Shown: in pieces, positions 34,632 to 42,612 of the stretch
Layout: the number at the start of each line of letters is the position of its first letter
Numbering within the stretch: the first letter of the stretch is position 1
Assembly: GCA_902595515.1 (NCBI GenBank)
Contig: CACJQK010000009.1
Location: 1-57,741, forward strand
Length of the DNA stretch: 57,741 nt
Reading direction: 5' to 3'
Source of the DNA: an uncultured SAR116 cluster alpha proteobacterium
GTDB taxonomy: Bacteria > Pseudomonadota > Alphaproteobacteria > Puniceispirillales > Marisalimonadaceae
The notes under the pieces: generated by a model
The model's input: the letters and a program-made list of their open reading frames with translations, nothing else
What the model was told of the DNA's origin: nothing
The model's database searches: none
Program-made: the position numbers and the translations under genes

Positions 34632-35006
34632 CTACTCCATACCTAAATATAAAAAATACAAAATTCCAAAGTTAGATAAAATTTGTAAAGTAACTAAGAT
34701 TATCAAAATCTTGCTAGATACAGGATTTTTAACTGACAAGCTTACAGCAGGAAAAGTTTCATTTTTAATATAATTTTTGTTATTGTTTTTTACATTAGCG
34801 TCTAAATCCGAAGAATTTTTATCTATCTCAAAAATTTGATTCGGTGAATTTTTTTTACTTTCCATCGAAATAGAAATATTTGAATTCTCAGTTTTTTGAC
34901 TAACTTCAAGAGGCATGTCAACAGAAATTTGTTCTGTAGTCTCATTTTCTATCTGTATTCGCATTTTTTCAATACGATCCCTAATATCTATAATTTCTTC
35001 AGCCAT
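34632..35006 (-). CDS. hypothetical small C-terminally anchored membrane protein
   Basis: About 124 residues: an N-terminal amphipathic stretch (MAEEIIDIRDRIEKMRIQIE), a disordered Asn/Ser/Lys-rich middle, and one hydrophobic segment at the C-terminus (about 100-120, ILIILVTLQILSNFGILYF). No family was recognised. The stop codon lies 3 bases before the LytM GTG, so translation of the two is coupled and this may be a partner of the peptidase. The start is uncertain: in-frame ATGs at 35015 and 35006 and a TTG at 35036 all lack a strong ribosome site; I chose the last ATG before the amphipathic stretch. Confidence 0.55.
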   Translation of the reverse strand: MAEEIIDIRDRIEKMRIQIENETTEQISVDMPLEVSQKTENSNISISMESKKNSPNQIFEIDKNSSDLDANVKNNNKNYIKNETFPAVSLSVKNPVSSKILIILVTLQILSNFGILYFLYLGME

Positions 35007-35045
35007 AATTTCCATTTCTAAATTTTTTATTTGCAAGTACTATTA

Positions 35046-35074
35046 TGGCAAGTTAATTGCATCATTCATACCAA
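35046..35074. promoter_or_regulatory. sigma-54-like -24/-12 elements between bactofilins and LytM operon
   Basis: Plus strand, toward the bactofilins: TGGCAAGTTAATTGCA (35046-35061) differs from the sigma-54 consensus TGGCACG-N4-TTGCA at one position. Minus strand, toward the small membrane protein and LytM: TTGGTATGAATGATGCA (35074-35058) has the GG-N10-GC spacing and most consensus bases. The two share the GC at 35059-35060. Predicted starts are near 35072 on the plus strand (leader about 114 bases) and near 35047 on the minus strand. Confidence 0.55.
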
Positions 35075-35185
35075 ATAAATAAATTTTGAATATTTTTTAA
35101 ATATTAGATTATTATAGTAACAAATTATTAGTTGTAGTAGGTTTATTAAAATTTAATTTATCAATTAGAAAAAAGGATTTCCAAG

Positions 35186-35524
35186 ATGTTAGGAAAAACA
35201 AACGATACTGAGAATGAAAAGTCTGTAATTTCAAGTGATATGAAAATAAAGGGCAAAATTTCAGCAGACGGAGATTTAGTTTTATTAGGGTCAGTTGTTG
35301 GAGATATTAAGTGTCATAGTTTAGCTGTAGAAGATACTGGTACTTTGAAAGGAAATATTATTGCTGATGTAGTAACAGTATCAGGTAAATGTGACGGCCA
35401 AGTTTCTGGAGAAGTAATATCAATAAAATCTACTGGTAAAATTGCTGGAGAAATTTTTTATGAAAATATATCAATAGAGGAAGGGGCTATTGTTGAGGCC
35501 CAAGTAAGCAAAAGAAAAACATAA
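35186..35524 (+). CDS. bactofilin (first of three)
   Basis: A 112-residue bactofilin (DUF583) cytoskeletal protein that polymerises without nucleotide into filaments or membrane-bound sheets. It is an almost complete right-handed beta-helix of short repeats such as KGKISADGDLVLLGSVVGDI, GTLKGNIIADVV and CDGQVSGEVIS, with a short N-terminal tail of about 18 residues and basic C-terminus (SKRKT). AAAGGATTTCC lies before the ATG. It is followed after 12 bases by a second bactofilin. Confidence 0.9.
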   Translation: MLGKTNDTENEKSVISSDMKIKGKISADGDLVLLGSVVGDIKCHSLAVEDTGTLKGNIIADVVTVSGKCDGQVSGEVISIKSTGKIAGEIFYENISIEEGAIVEAQVSKRKT

Positions 35525-35536
35525 AGGAGAAATTTT

Positions 35537-35926
35537 ATGGCTAATAAACAAGCAGTTTTAGGCTCAGGGGCGCGATTTACTGGGAAAATATCAAATGCTA
35601 AATCTATAGAAATTAATGGATATGTTGAAGCTGATTTAACAACTGAAAAAGTTACCATTGGTTCATCTGGAAAATTTCTTGGATCCGTTGACTCAGAACT
35701 AGTAGTAATCGCAGGAGAATATGAAGGTAAAATGCAAGCTGATAGTGTATGGTTAACTGAAACTTCACGAATTAGTGGTGAAGTTCATTACAAATCATTA
35801 CAAATGGACAGAGGTGCAGCTTTAAATTGTAGAGTGGTTCATAATTGGAATGAGGCTGATGTTGAAAAAGTTGAAGAAAATAATGAAAATGCTGAAATTG
35901 AAAAAGACAATACAGAAGAAAAATAA
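35537..35926 (+). CDS. bactofilin (second of three)
   Basis: A 129-residue bactofilin with beta-helix repeats (GARFTGKISNAKSIEINGYV, GKFLGSVDSELVVIAG, ISGEVHYKSLQMDRGAAL). It differs from its neighbours by an acidic C-terminal tail (VEKVEENNENAEIEKDNTEE), which could be an interaction surface. AAAGGAGAAA is a strong ribosome site. The gap to the third copy is 23 bases. Distinct tails suggest copolymerisation or different partners rather than redundancy. Confidence 0.9.
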   Translation: MANKQAVLGSGARFTGKISNAKSIEINGYVEADLTTEKVTIGSSGKFLGSVDSELVVIAGEYEGKMQADSVWLTETSRISGEVHYKSLQMDRGAALNCRVVHNWNEADVEKVEENNENAEIEKDNTEEK

Positions 35927-35949
35927 TTAAAATTTTATGAGGATTAATT

Positions 35950-36264
35950 ATGAGTGAAATTACATATATATCAGAAGAACTTGTCATGGAAGGTAACTTG
36001 GACTCTGCTGGTTCTTCAGTTGTTGTAGCTGGAAGATTTAAGGGTGAGTTAAGAGCAAAAGATGTACTTTTAGAAGCTAATAGCATTTTTGACGGAAATT
36101 TGATCGCTGACAAAGTTACATTAGGAGGTTTAGTTAAGGGTGAGGTTGCTGCAAATTCTCTAAATGTAGCTAGTAGCGCAAAGGTTGAAGGCAATTTGAA
36201 AACAAATGCACTATCTATTGATTTAGGAGCAGAAGTTTCAGGTAGTATTACTAGGATTTCTTAA
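35950..36264 (+). CDS. bactofilin (third of three)
   Basis: A 104-residue bactofilin, nearly all beta-helix core (GNLDSAGSSVVVAGRFKGEL, GNLIADKVTLGGLVKGEV, KVEGNLKTNALSIDLGAEVS) with minimal tails and ending GSITRIS. TGAGGATTAATT precedes the ATG. As the smallest copy it could act as a filament core subunit. It converges with an 82-residue hypothetical gene. Confidence 0.9.
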   Translation: MSEITYISEELVMEGNLDSAGSSVVVAGRFKGELRAKDVLLEANSIFDGNLIADKVTLGGLVKGEVAANSLNVASSAKVEGNLKTNALSIDLGAEVSGSITRIS

Positions 36265-36279
36265 TTCTTTTACAATTCT

Positions 36280-36528
36280 TCATTTTAATGTTGTTTTTAT
36301 ACACTCACTGAAAAACTTTTTTGTACTCTGTTCACCTGTCAACCGTGCAAGTTTCATAGATGCAAATCTTCCTGCAGCAAGAGCTATAGCTAATTCATCT
36401 TTCTCAACAGTTGAGACACTACTGAGATAATCTTCAATTTCATCTCTTATTCTTATGAGTTTTTTTTCATAGATCATATTTTTGTCATTATTAGTCGATG
36501 AAAATTTTAATTTTATTATTTGGCCCAT
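36280..36528 (-). CDS. hypothetical protein, 82 residues
   Basis: A small, predicted helical cytoplasmic protein. The C-terminal half ELAIALAAGRFASMKLARLT looks like a conserved helix, and the N-terminal RIRDEIEDYLSS is amphipathic. I do not recognise the family. It diverges from the alpha/beta hydrolase gene and converges with the third bactofilin, 15 bases between stops. Confidence 0.55.
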   Translation of the reverse strand: MGQIIKLKFSSTNNDKNMIYEKKLIRIRDEIEDYLSSVSTVEKDELAIALAAGRFASMKLARLTGEQSTKKFFSECIKTTLK

Positions 36529-36626
36529 TTTAATTTAATCTCTCCAAATTTAGATTTTCATATGTTATTCTACGACTAATCAGTCATAAGTTTAATAGAT
36601 TAAGTTAATAATTTTTATTTGTAATA

Positions 36627-37448
36627 ATGATCAATTTTCAAATTTATAAAAATGGACAACAAATAGTATTTAAAAAACAAGATCATTTTTTTTCCAATAA
36701 TATTTATCAAACTTTATTTATTTTTCACGGTCTTTATGGAAGAGGTAAAAATTGGCAAACTTTTTCAAAAAAACTTAGCCAAAAAGAAAATCAATTAGTA
36801 GTGACTGTAGACCTCAGAAATCACGGAGGAAATAATTTTGAAGAAAATATCTCTTATATATTAATGAAGAATGATATCATAACTTTGTTTAATTATCTTG
36901 GCGTAAAAAACACTAATATATTAGGTCATTCCATGGGTGGTAAATTAGCAATGGTAATAGCTTTGTTAGAACCAAAATATGTTAATAAAGTTATAATAGC
37001 TGATATATCACCAATTGAGTATAATAATGATGAAAACGAAATAATAAATTCTCTTTTAATTATTAATTTAAAATCTATTAAAAATAGAAACGAAGCTGAT
37101 AAGTTTTTGTCCAAATATATTGATCAAAAATTCTTAAGATCATTTTTATTACAAAATCTTGAGTTAGTAGATGGGAAATATAAATGGTCAATTAATCTTA
37201 AAGCAATTAAGAAATCTCTTCCTGATTTAAGAAAATTTCCTACCATAAACATAATTAATAAATTTAATAAAGAAGTTCTTTGTATTTATGGAGGAAAAAG
37301 TGATTACGTTAAAAGAGCACATTTCCAAATATTTAAAAAGTATTTTTCTAACATTATCTTTCATAAAATTAAAAATGCAAACCACTTTTTACACGTGGAC
37401 AACCCGTTAGAATTTTATGAAACTTCAAATAAATTTTTAAATAACTAA
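36627..37448 (+). CDS. alpha/beta-fold hydrolase (YbfF-like esterase)
   Basis: A 273-residue cytoplasmic hydrolase. The oxyanion segment FIFHGLYGRGKNW, VDLRNHGG, the nucleophile elbow ILGHSMGGKLAM (Ser) and the late NANHFLHVDNP (His) define the catalytic set; the acid is probably in CIYGGKSDYVK. The overall motif order is that of YbfF-type esterases, which act on short acyl esters. The physiological substrate is unknown. It is followed by purU after 43 bases. Confidence 0.85.
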   Translation: MINFQIYKNGQQIVFKKQDHFFSNNIYQTLFIFHGLYGRGKNWQTFSKKLSQKENQLVVTVDLRNHGGNNFEENISYILMKNDIITLFNYLGVKNTNILGHSMGGKLAMVIALLEPKYVNKVIIADISPIEYNNDENEIINSLLIINLKSIKNRNEADKFLSKYIDQKFLRSFLLQNLELVDGKYKWSINLKAIKKSLPDLRKFPTINIINKFNKEVLCIYGGKSDYVKRAHFQIFKKYFSNIIFHKIKNANHFLHVDNPLEFYETSNKFLNN

Positions 37449-37491
37449 ATATCATATTGTTTCTAAATATTAAAAAATGTATTAAATATTA

Positions 37492-38364
37492 ATGGATAAT
37501 AAATTAGAAACTCATATATTAAAATTATCTTGTAAAGATCAGGTTGGAATTGTTGCAAAAATTTGTTCTATATTAGCTGAATCCAATTGTAACATTGTTG
37601 AGTCTAAACAATTTACAGATCAAAAAAATGGTAACTTTTTCATCAGACAAAGTTTCACGTTACTTAACGATAATATGTTACCAAATTTAAAAAATAATTT
37701 GATGCTTTTAGCAAAGAAATTGAATGCAGACTTTTTCTTATCTGAGATTGAACATCCCATGAATACTATTATGCTTGTTTCTAAATTTGATCATTGTTTA
37801 AATGATATTTTGTTTAGGGTTAGGAATAAATCATTAAATTTAAAAATTAAAGCTGTTGTATCAAACCACAAAATTGCAGAAGATATAGCAAATTTTTCAA
37901 ATATTCCATTTCATTATCTACCAATTGAAGAAACAAGTAAATTAGATCAGGAAAAAAAATTAAAAGAAATTATTAATGATAATGATGTTGAATTAATTGT
38001 TTTAGCTCGCTATATGCAAGTGCTGTCAGAAGAATTAACAAATGAATATGCAGGGAAAATTATTAATATACATCACAGTTTTTTGCCTAGTTTTAAAGGA
38101 GCTAAACCTTATCATCAAGCCTTTGATAGAGGAGTGAAAGTCATTGGCGCAACTGCACATTATGTTACAAAAGATCTTGATGAGGGACCCATAATTGAAC
38201 AAGATACTCAAGAGGTTAATCACGAAATGATGCCTAATGATTTGGTTTTAATGGGAAGGGATATTGAAGCAAGAGTTTTGTATAGAGCTATAAAAGCTCA
38301 TTCTGAAAGAAGAGTTTTTTTAAACGACAATAGAACAATTGTATTTAGAGGACAAAGAATTTAG
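37492..38364 (+). CDS. purU: formyltetrahydrofolate deformylase
   Basis: Hydrolyses 10-formyl-THF to formate and THF, balancing the one-carbon pool; 290 residues. It has an N-terminal ACT domain (about 1-80, LSCKDQVGIVAKICSILAES) and a formyltransferase domain with HHSFLPSFKGAKPYHQAF (catalytic His), VIGATAHYVTKDLDEGP and IIEQDTQEV. In PurU the Lys after FLPSF is typical. trxB starts 2 bases after its stop, so the pair is one operon. Confidence 0.95.
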   Translation: MDNKLETHILKLSCKDQVGIVAKICSILAESNCNIVESKQFTDQKNGNFFIRQSFTLLNDNMLPNLKNNLMLLAKKLNADFFLSEIEHPMNTIMLVSKFDHCLNDILFRVRNKSLNLKIKAVVSNHKIAEDIANFSNIPFHYLPIEETSKLDQEKKLKEIINDNDVELIVLARYMQVLSEELTNEYAGKIINIHHSFLPSFKGAKPYHQAFDRGVKVIGATAHYVTKDLDEGPIIEQDTQEVNHEMMPNDLVLMGRDIEARVLYRAIKAHSERRVFLNDNRTIVFRGQRI

Positions 38365-38366
38365 GT

Positions 38367-39308
38367 ATGAATAATCAAAGAGAAAAAGTTATAATTATAG
38401 GTTCAGGAGCTGCAGGGTTAACAGCTGCAATATATGCGGCAAGAGCTAATCTAAATCCAATTGTAATTGAAGGAATCCAACCTGGTGGTCAACTCACAAT
38501 AACTACAGATGTTGAAAACTATCCAGGATATGCTGATGTTGTTCAAGGTCCATGGATGATGGAACAAATGAGATCTCAGGCAATAAAAGTTGGAGCTCGT
38601 ATAATCAATGATATAGTTGTTAAAATTGATTTTAAAAAAAATGAAAAGATGGTGTTTTTAGACTCAAATAATTCTTTGATATCAGATACAATAATTATAG
38701 CCACTGGAGCACAGGCTAAATGGTTAGGTCTAGAAAGTGAATACAAGTATAACGGAAGGGGTGTTTCAGCCTGTGCAACTTGTGATGGCTTTTTTTATAG
38801 AAACAAAGAAGTTGCAGTGGTTGGAGGAGGTAATACAGCTGTTGAGGAGGCTCTATACCTATCAAATATATGTACTAAAGTTAGTTTGATTCATAGACGA
38901 GATGCACTCAGATCAGAAAAAATTTTACAAGACAGACTTTTTTCTAAGAAGAATATAAATATTATTTGGAATAATGAAGTTAGTGAAATTCTAGGTGATG
39001 AAAATGGGGTTAATGCCCTAAAATTAATTTCAACTAAACAAAATAAAACAGATATAATTAAAGTTGATGGTGTTTTTATTGCAATTGGTCATAGCCCATC
39101 GACAAAGCCTTTTAAAGATGTCCTGGAAATGGACAATGAAGGTTATATTATAGCCCAAAAGCCAGGTACAACAATTACTAATTTAGATGGTGTTTTTGCC
39201 GCAGGTGATTGTGTTGATAAAATTTATAGGCAAGCCGTTACCGCTGCAGGTATGGGTTGCATGGCTGCGCTTGATGCTGAAAAATGGATACAGAACCATA
39301 ATCTTTAA
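38367..39308 (+). CDS. trxB: thioredoxin reductase
   Basis: FAD/NADPH enzyme of 313 residues that reduces thioredoxin. Features are the FAD loop GSGAAGLTAAIYAARANL, the redox centre SACATCDGFFYRN, the NADPH loop VVGGGNTAVEEALYLSN and the terminal FAD site GVFAAGDCVDKIYRQAVTAA. The stop TAA shares bases 39305-39308 (TTAA) with the stop of the convergent speB, leaving no intergenic DNA. Confidence 0.97.
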   Translation: MNNQREKVIIIGSGAAGLTAAIYAARANLNPIVIEGIQPGGQLTITTDVENYPGYADVVQGPWMMEQMRSQAIKVGARIINDIVVKIDFKKNEKMVFLDSNNSLISDTIIIATGAQAKWLGLESEYKYNGRGVSACATCDGFFYRNKEVAVVGGGNTAVEEALYLSNICTKVSLIHRRDALRSEKILQDRLFSKKNINIIWNNEVSEILGDENGVNALKLISTKQNKTDIIKVDGVFIAIGHSPSTKPFKDVLEMDNEGYIIAQKPGTTITNLDGVFAAGDCVDKIYRQAVTAAGMGCMAALDAEKWIQNHNL

Positions 39309-40183
39309 TCATTTAAATCTATTAATTCCATCATTTTGTAAACCAAAAATGCTACTGTAAAGTCATATGCGAAAAAATTTTTGATAGGTGAAAATTCAAC
39401 GATATCAAATCCAAGTACTTTTCGACCTTTAATTAAGCTTTTTATTAATTGTAGACTTTCATTTAATCCTAGACCATCAGGAACTGGAGTTCCCGTAGCA
39501 GGCATTATTGACGGATCTAATCCATCAACGTCAAAGGTAATATATACGTTTTCTGGAAAGTTTTGTGGTAATCTTAGATCTTTGTTATTTTTTATATCTT
39601 CAATGTCAAAATATAATATATCAAAAATATTTCTATTTTTTGCTTCTTCTTTACTTAATGCTCTTACTCCAAATTGCGCAATTTTATACTTTGATTTACT
39701 TAGAAGATACATAACACTCGCATGCGAGTGTACTTGATCTTCATAATTTTCTCTTAAATCAGCATGTGCATCAATTTGTATTATTCCTATCTCTTCATTT
39801 TTTGAGAAATTTAATCCTTTGAAAACACCATTTACAGCACCAAAAGTAATACTGTGCTCTCCGCCGAGGATTACTGGTATTTTGTTTTGTTTGCTAATTT
39901 CTTTTGTAGTTTTTTCTATGTTAAACATCACGTTTTCTATAGGCAAATTACAATTTAAGAAAGGATGAGTAAAAATACCATTAATGCAAGGTTCACTTTT
40001 GCCTGTAAATCTCTCCAACTCGTTACTTGCATCAAGTATAGCTTGGGGCCCTTTTGCAGTACCTTTACCACAAGAGACTGTTTTTTCTAGAGGGATTGGT
40101 AAGACATGAAATTTTGATTTCTCTTTACTTTTTTCATTTAAAGATAGTTCAGAGTCTAAAAAATTTTTCTTTTTAACTGTCAT
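39305..40183 (-). CDS. speB: agmatinase
   Basis: A ureohydrolase of 292 residues that splits agmatine to putrescine and urea. The manganese-binding motifs are complete: GGEHSITFGAVNGV, QIDAHADLRENY with HSHASVM, and FDVDGLDPSIMPATGTPVP. The context decides between agmatinase, arginase and guanidinobutyrase: it is the last gene of an operon beginning with arginine decarboxylase, so agmatine is the expected substrate. It follows the carboxynorspermidine decarboxylase gene by 14 bases. Confidence 0.93.
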   Translation of the reverse strand: MTVKKKNFLDSELSLNEKSKEKSKFHVLPIPLEKTVSCGKGTAKGPQAILDASNELERFTGKSEPCINGIFTHPFLNCNLPIENVMFNIEKTTKEISKQNKIPVILGGEHSITFGAVNGVFKGLNFSKNEEIGIIQIDAHADLRENYEDQVHSHASVMYLLSKSKYKIAQFGVRALSKEEAKNRNIFDILYFDIEDIKNNKDLRLPQNFPENVYITFDVDGLDPSIMPATGTPVPDGLGLNESLQLIKSLIKGRKVLGFDIVEFSPIKNFFAYDFTVAFLVYKMMELIDLND

Positions 40184-40197
40184 TTTTGTACCTATAA

Positions 40198-41379
40198 TTA
40201 AGACAATTTTTTTTCAAAATCTTCATAAGTAAACATTTTAATTACTTCCAAATTATCATTATCACTATCCCAAATAGCTACAGATGGTATTTTTACTCCA
40301 TTGAAAAAACTAGTTTTTACCATTGTATAATGTGCTTGATCTAACAAAGCTATTCTATCTCCAACTTTGGGTGTAGATTTAAAATTATACTCTCCAATGA
40401 TATCTCCTGCTAAACAGCTAGGTCCGCCTAGCATAACTTTGTATCCATCTTTAGGTTCATTTAGCAATGCTGGCCTATATGGTGCCTCAATTACATCAGG
40501 AATGTGAGAGACTGCGCTAATATCTGTAACTGCAATATTTGGTGAGAGTTCATTGCTCGGTTTAAAACTATCTATAATTTCTCCAACTAAAATACCCGAA
40601 TCTAATACCACAGCTTCTCCTGGTTCAATATAAATTTGACAGCTAGTTTCATCTGCAAGTTGTTTTAGAAAAGTTTCTAATTTACTAATTTCATAATCAT
40701 TTCTGGTAATATGATGACCTCCACCAAGATTAAGCCAATTTAATTTTTTACAGAGTGGAACGATATCATTTTTAATTTTATTCCACGTATTTTTCAGAGG
40801 AGTGAAATTTTGTTCACATAATGTATGAAAATGAATACCATTTAATTTGTTTATATCAATATTATCCAAATCATTTAAATGCATGCCTAATCTAGAATTG
40901 ATACTAGCAGCATTATATTTGTCGTTATTTAATTCAGAATAAAGTGGATTAACTCTTAAACCAATTTCATTCTTAAATTTTACTGCGATATTATAAAAAT
41001 CATTCAATTGGTTTGAGGAATTAAAAATGATCTGATCTGATAAGTTAACAATTTCTCTAATATCTTCTTTTTTATATGCTGGAGAAAAAGTACTAATTTC
41101 TCCTTTAAAATATTTTTTAGCTAACTTTGTTTCATACAAACCAGAACTGCAACATCCATCTAAATATTCAGATATTAAAGAACCAAAATAAGGAGTGGAA
41201 AAAGCCTTCAGAGCAACTAAAATTTTTACACTTGTTTTTGATTTTAAGTGATTTAAGATCAACAAATTATCAATCAATGCTCTTTTATCTATAACAAAGC
41301 AAGGACTTGGTAATTTATATAAATCTAGTTTATTGAAATTTCTTGGGTCTCCACCCATAGTTTGAAAAATTTTATCCAC
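40198..41379 (-). CDS. nspC: carboxynorspermidine/carboxyspermidine decarboxylase
   Basis: A PLP-dependent fold III decarboxylase of 393 residues. The N-terminus LPSPCFVIDKRALIDNLLIL, ILVALKAFSTPYFG (PLP Lys), EYLDGCCSSGLYETKLAKKY and NLGGGHHITRNDY are characteristic of the carboxynorspermidine decarboxylase group rather than ornithine or diaminopimelate decarboxylase. It removes CO2 from carboxyspermidine to give spermidine, or from carboxynorspermidine to give norspermidine. Its ATG overlaps the stop of the preceding dehydrogenase gene by one base. Confidence 0.93.
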   Translation of the reverse strand: MDKIFQTMGGDPRNFNKLDLYKLPSPCFVIDKRALIDNLLILNHLKSKTSVKILVALKAFSTPYFGSLISEYLDGCCSSGLYETKLAKKYFKGEISTFSPAYKKEDIREIVNLSDQIIFNSSNQLNDFYNIAVKFKNEIGLRVNPLYSELNNDKYNAASINSRLGMHLNDLDNIDINKLNGIHFHTLCEQNFTPLKNTWNKIKNDIVPLCKKLNWLNLGGGHHITRNDYEISKLETFLKQLADETSCQIYIEPGEAVVLDSGILVGEIIDSFKPSNELSPNIAVTDISAVSHIPDVIEAPYRPALLNEPKDGYKVMLGGPSCLAGDIIGEYNFKSTPKVGDRIALLDQAHYTMVKTSFFNGVKIPSVAIWDSDNDNLEVIKMFTYEDFEKKLS

Positions 41380-42584
41380 TAGAAATTTACTTTATTTTCT
41401 AGCTGTATGGTTTTCGTAGGTAAACCATTCTTATTGAGGAGTTCCATAAATGGATCTGGATCAAATTGCTCCATGTTCCAAACTCCTGATTTAAACCATG
41501 TTTTCTTTAACATTAGTAATGATCCTATCATTGCTGGTACACCAGTTGTGTAAGAAATTGCTTGGCTACCCACCTCTTTGAAACAATCTTCATGATTACA
41601 GATATTATATGTGTAAAATGTTTTTTCTAAATTATTTTTTTTACCAGTGACTATAGTGCCTATACAAGTCTTTCCTTTCGTTTTTTCTCCAAGACTGCCA
41701 GGATCTGGTAAAACACTTTTTAAAAATTGTAATGGAATTATTTCTGTCCCATTATAATTTATTGGCTCGATAGATGTCATGCCTATATTTTGAAGTACAT
41801 TTAAATATTTTAAATAGTTATCACCGAATGTCATCCAAAATCTTGCTCTTTTAATCTCTGGAAAATGTTTTATTAAACTCTCCAATTCTTCATGATACAT
41901 TAAATACATATTTTTATTTCCAATTTCAGGAAATTTAAAAGAGACTTTTTTCTTAAGAGCTGGTGCAATCTTCCATTGATTATCTTCCCAATGCTTAGAA
42001 TCAGATGTAACCTCTCTAATATTAATTTCAGGATTAAAATTAGTAGCAAATGGGTGTCCGTGATCACCATCATTGCAGTCAAGAATATCTAAAAAATCAA
42101 TCCTATCCAAATAATGTTTTTTAGTAAAAGCTGTAAAAACATTTGTAACACCTGGATCAAAACCTGATCCTAAAAGAGCCATTAGACCTTTTTCCTTAAA
42201 TTTTTTATCATAATCCCATTGCCATCTGTACTCAAACTTTGCTACGTTTCTAGGTTCATAATTGGCAGTATCTAAATAATGTGTATTAGTTAACAAACAT
42301 GCATCCATTATATTAAGATCTTGATAGGGAAGAGCTAGGTTTACAACTAAAAATGGGTTAAATTTTTTAATTAATGCCACCGTTTCGTCAACATTATCTG
42401 CATCAAGCTCTGCAACTGTAATGTTAATATCATACATATTTTTAACACTTTTTTTAATTTGGAAGCATTTTTCGATAGATCTACTAGCTAAAATTATATT
42501 TTTAAAATAATTAGGATTTTGCGCCATTTTGTGAACAGTTACATGACTGACACCACCTGCACCAATAACTAAAATACTGTCCAT
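41379..42584 (-). CDS. carboxynorspermidine/carboxyspermidine dehydrogenase
   Basis: A 401-residue member of the saccharopine dehydrogenase family. The Rossmann start ILVIGAGGVSHVTVHKMAQN, NLALPYQDLNIMDACL and GSGFDPGVTNVFTAFTKKHY match the carboxynorspermidine synthase (CANSDH) branch. It condenses aspartate semialdehyde with putrescine (to carboxyspermidine) or diaminopropane, using NADPH. As the neighbours make putrescine from arginine, carboxyspermidine is the likely product. It lies 28 bases after speA. Confidence 0.93.
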   Translation of the reverse strand: MDSILVIGAGGVSHVTVHKMAQNPNYFKNIILASRSIEKCFQIKKSVKNMYDINITVAELDADNVDETVALIKKFNPFLVVNLALPYQDLNIMDACLLTNTHYLDTANYEPRNVAKFEYRWQWDYDKKFKEKGLMALLGSGFDPGVTNVFTAFTKKHYLDRIDFLDILDCNDGDHGHPFATNFNPEINIREVTSDSKHWEDNQWKIAPALKKKVSFKFPEIGNKNMYLMYHEELESLIKHFPEIKRARFWMTFGDNYLKYLNVLQNIGMTSIEPINYNGTEIIPLQFLKSVLPDPGSLGEKTKGKTCIGTIVTGKKNNLEKTFYTYNICNHEDCFKEVGSQAISYTTGVPAMIGSLLMLKKTWFKSGVWNMEQFDPDPFMELLNKNGLPTKTIQLENKVNF

Positions 42585-42612
42585 TTAAAACTCCCATAAA
42601 TTTCCTGATTAG

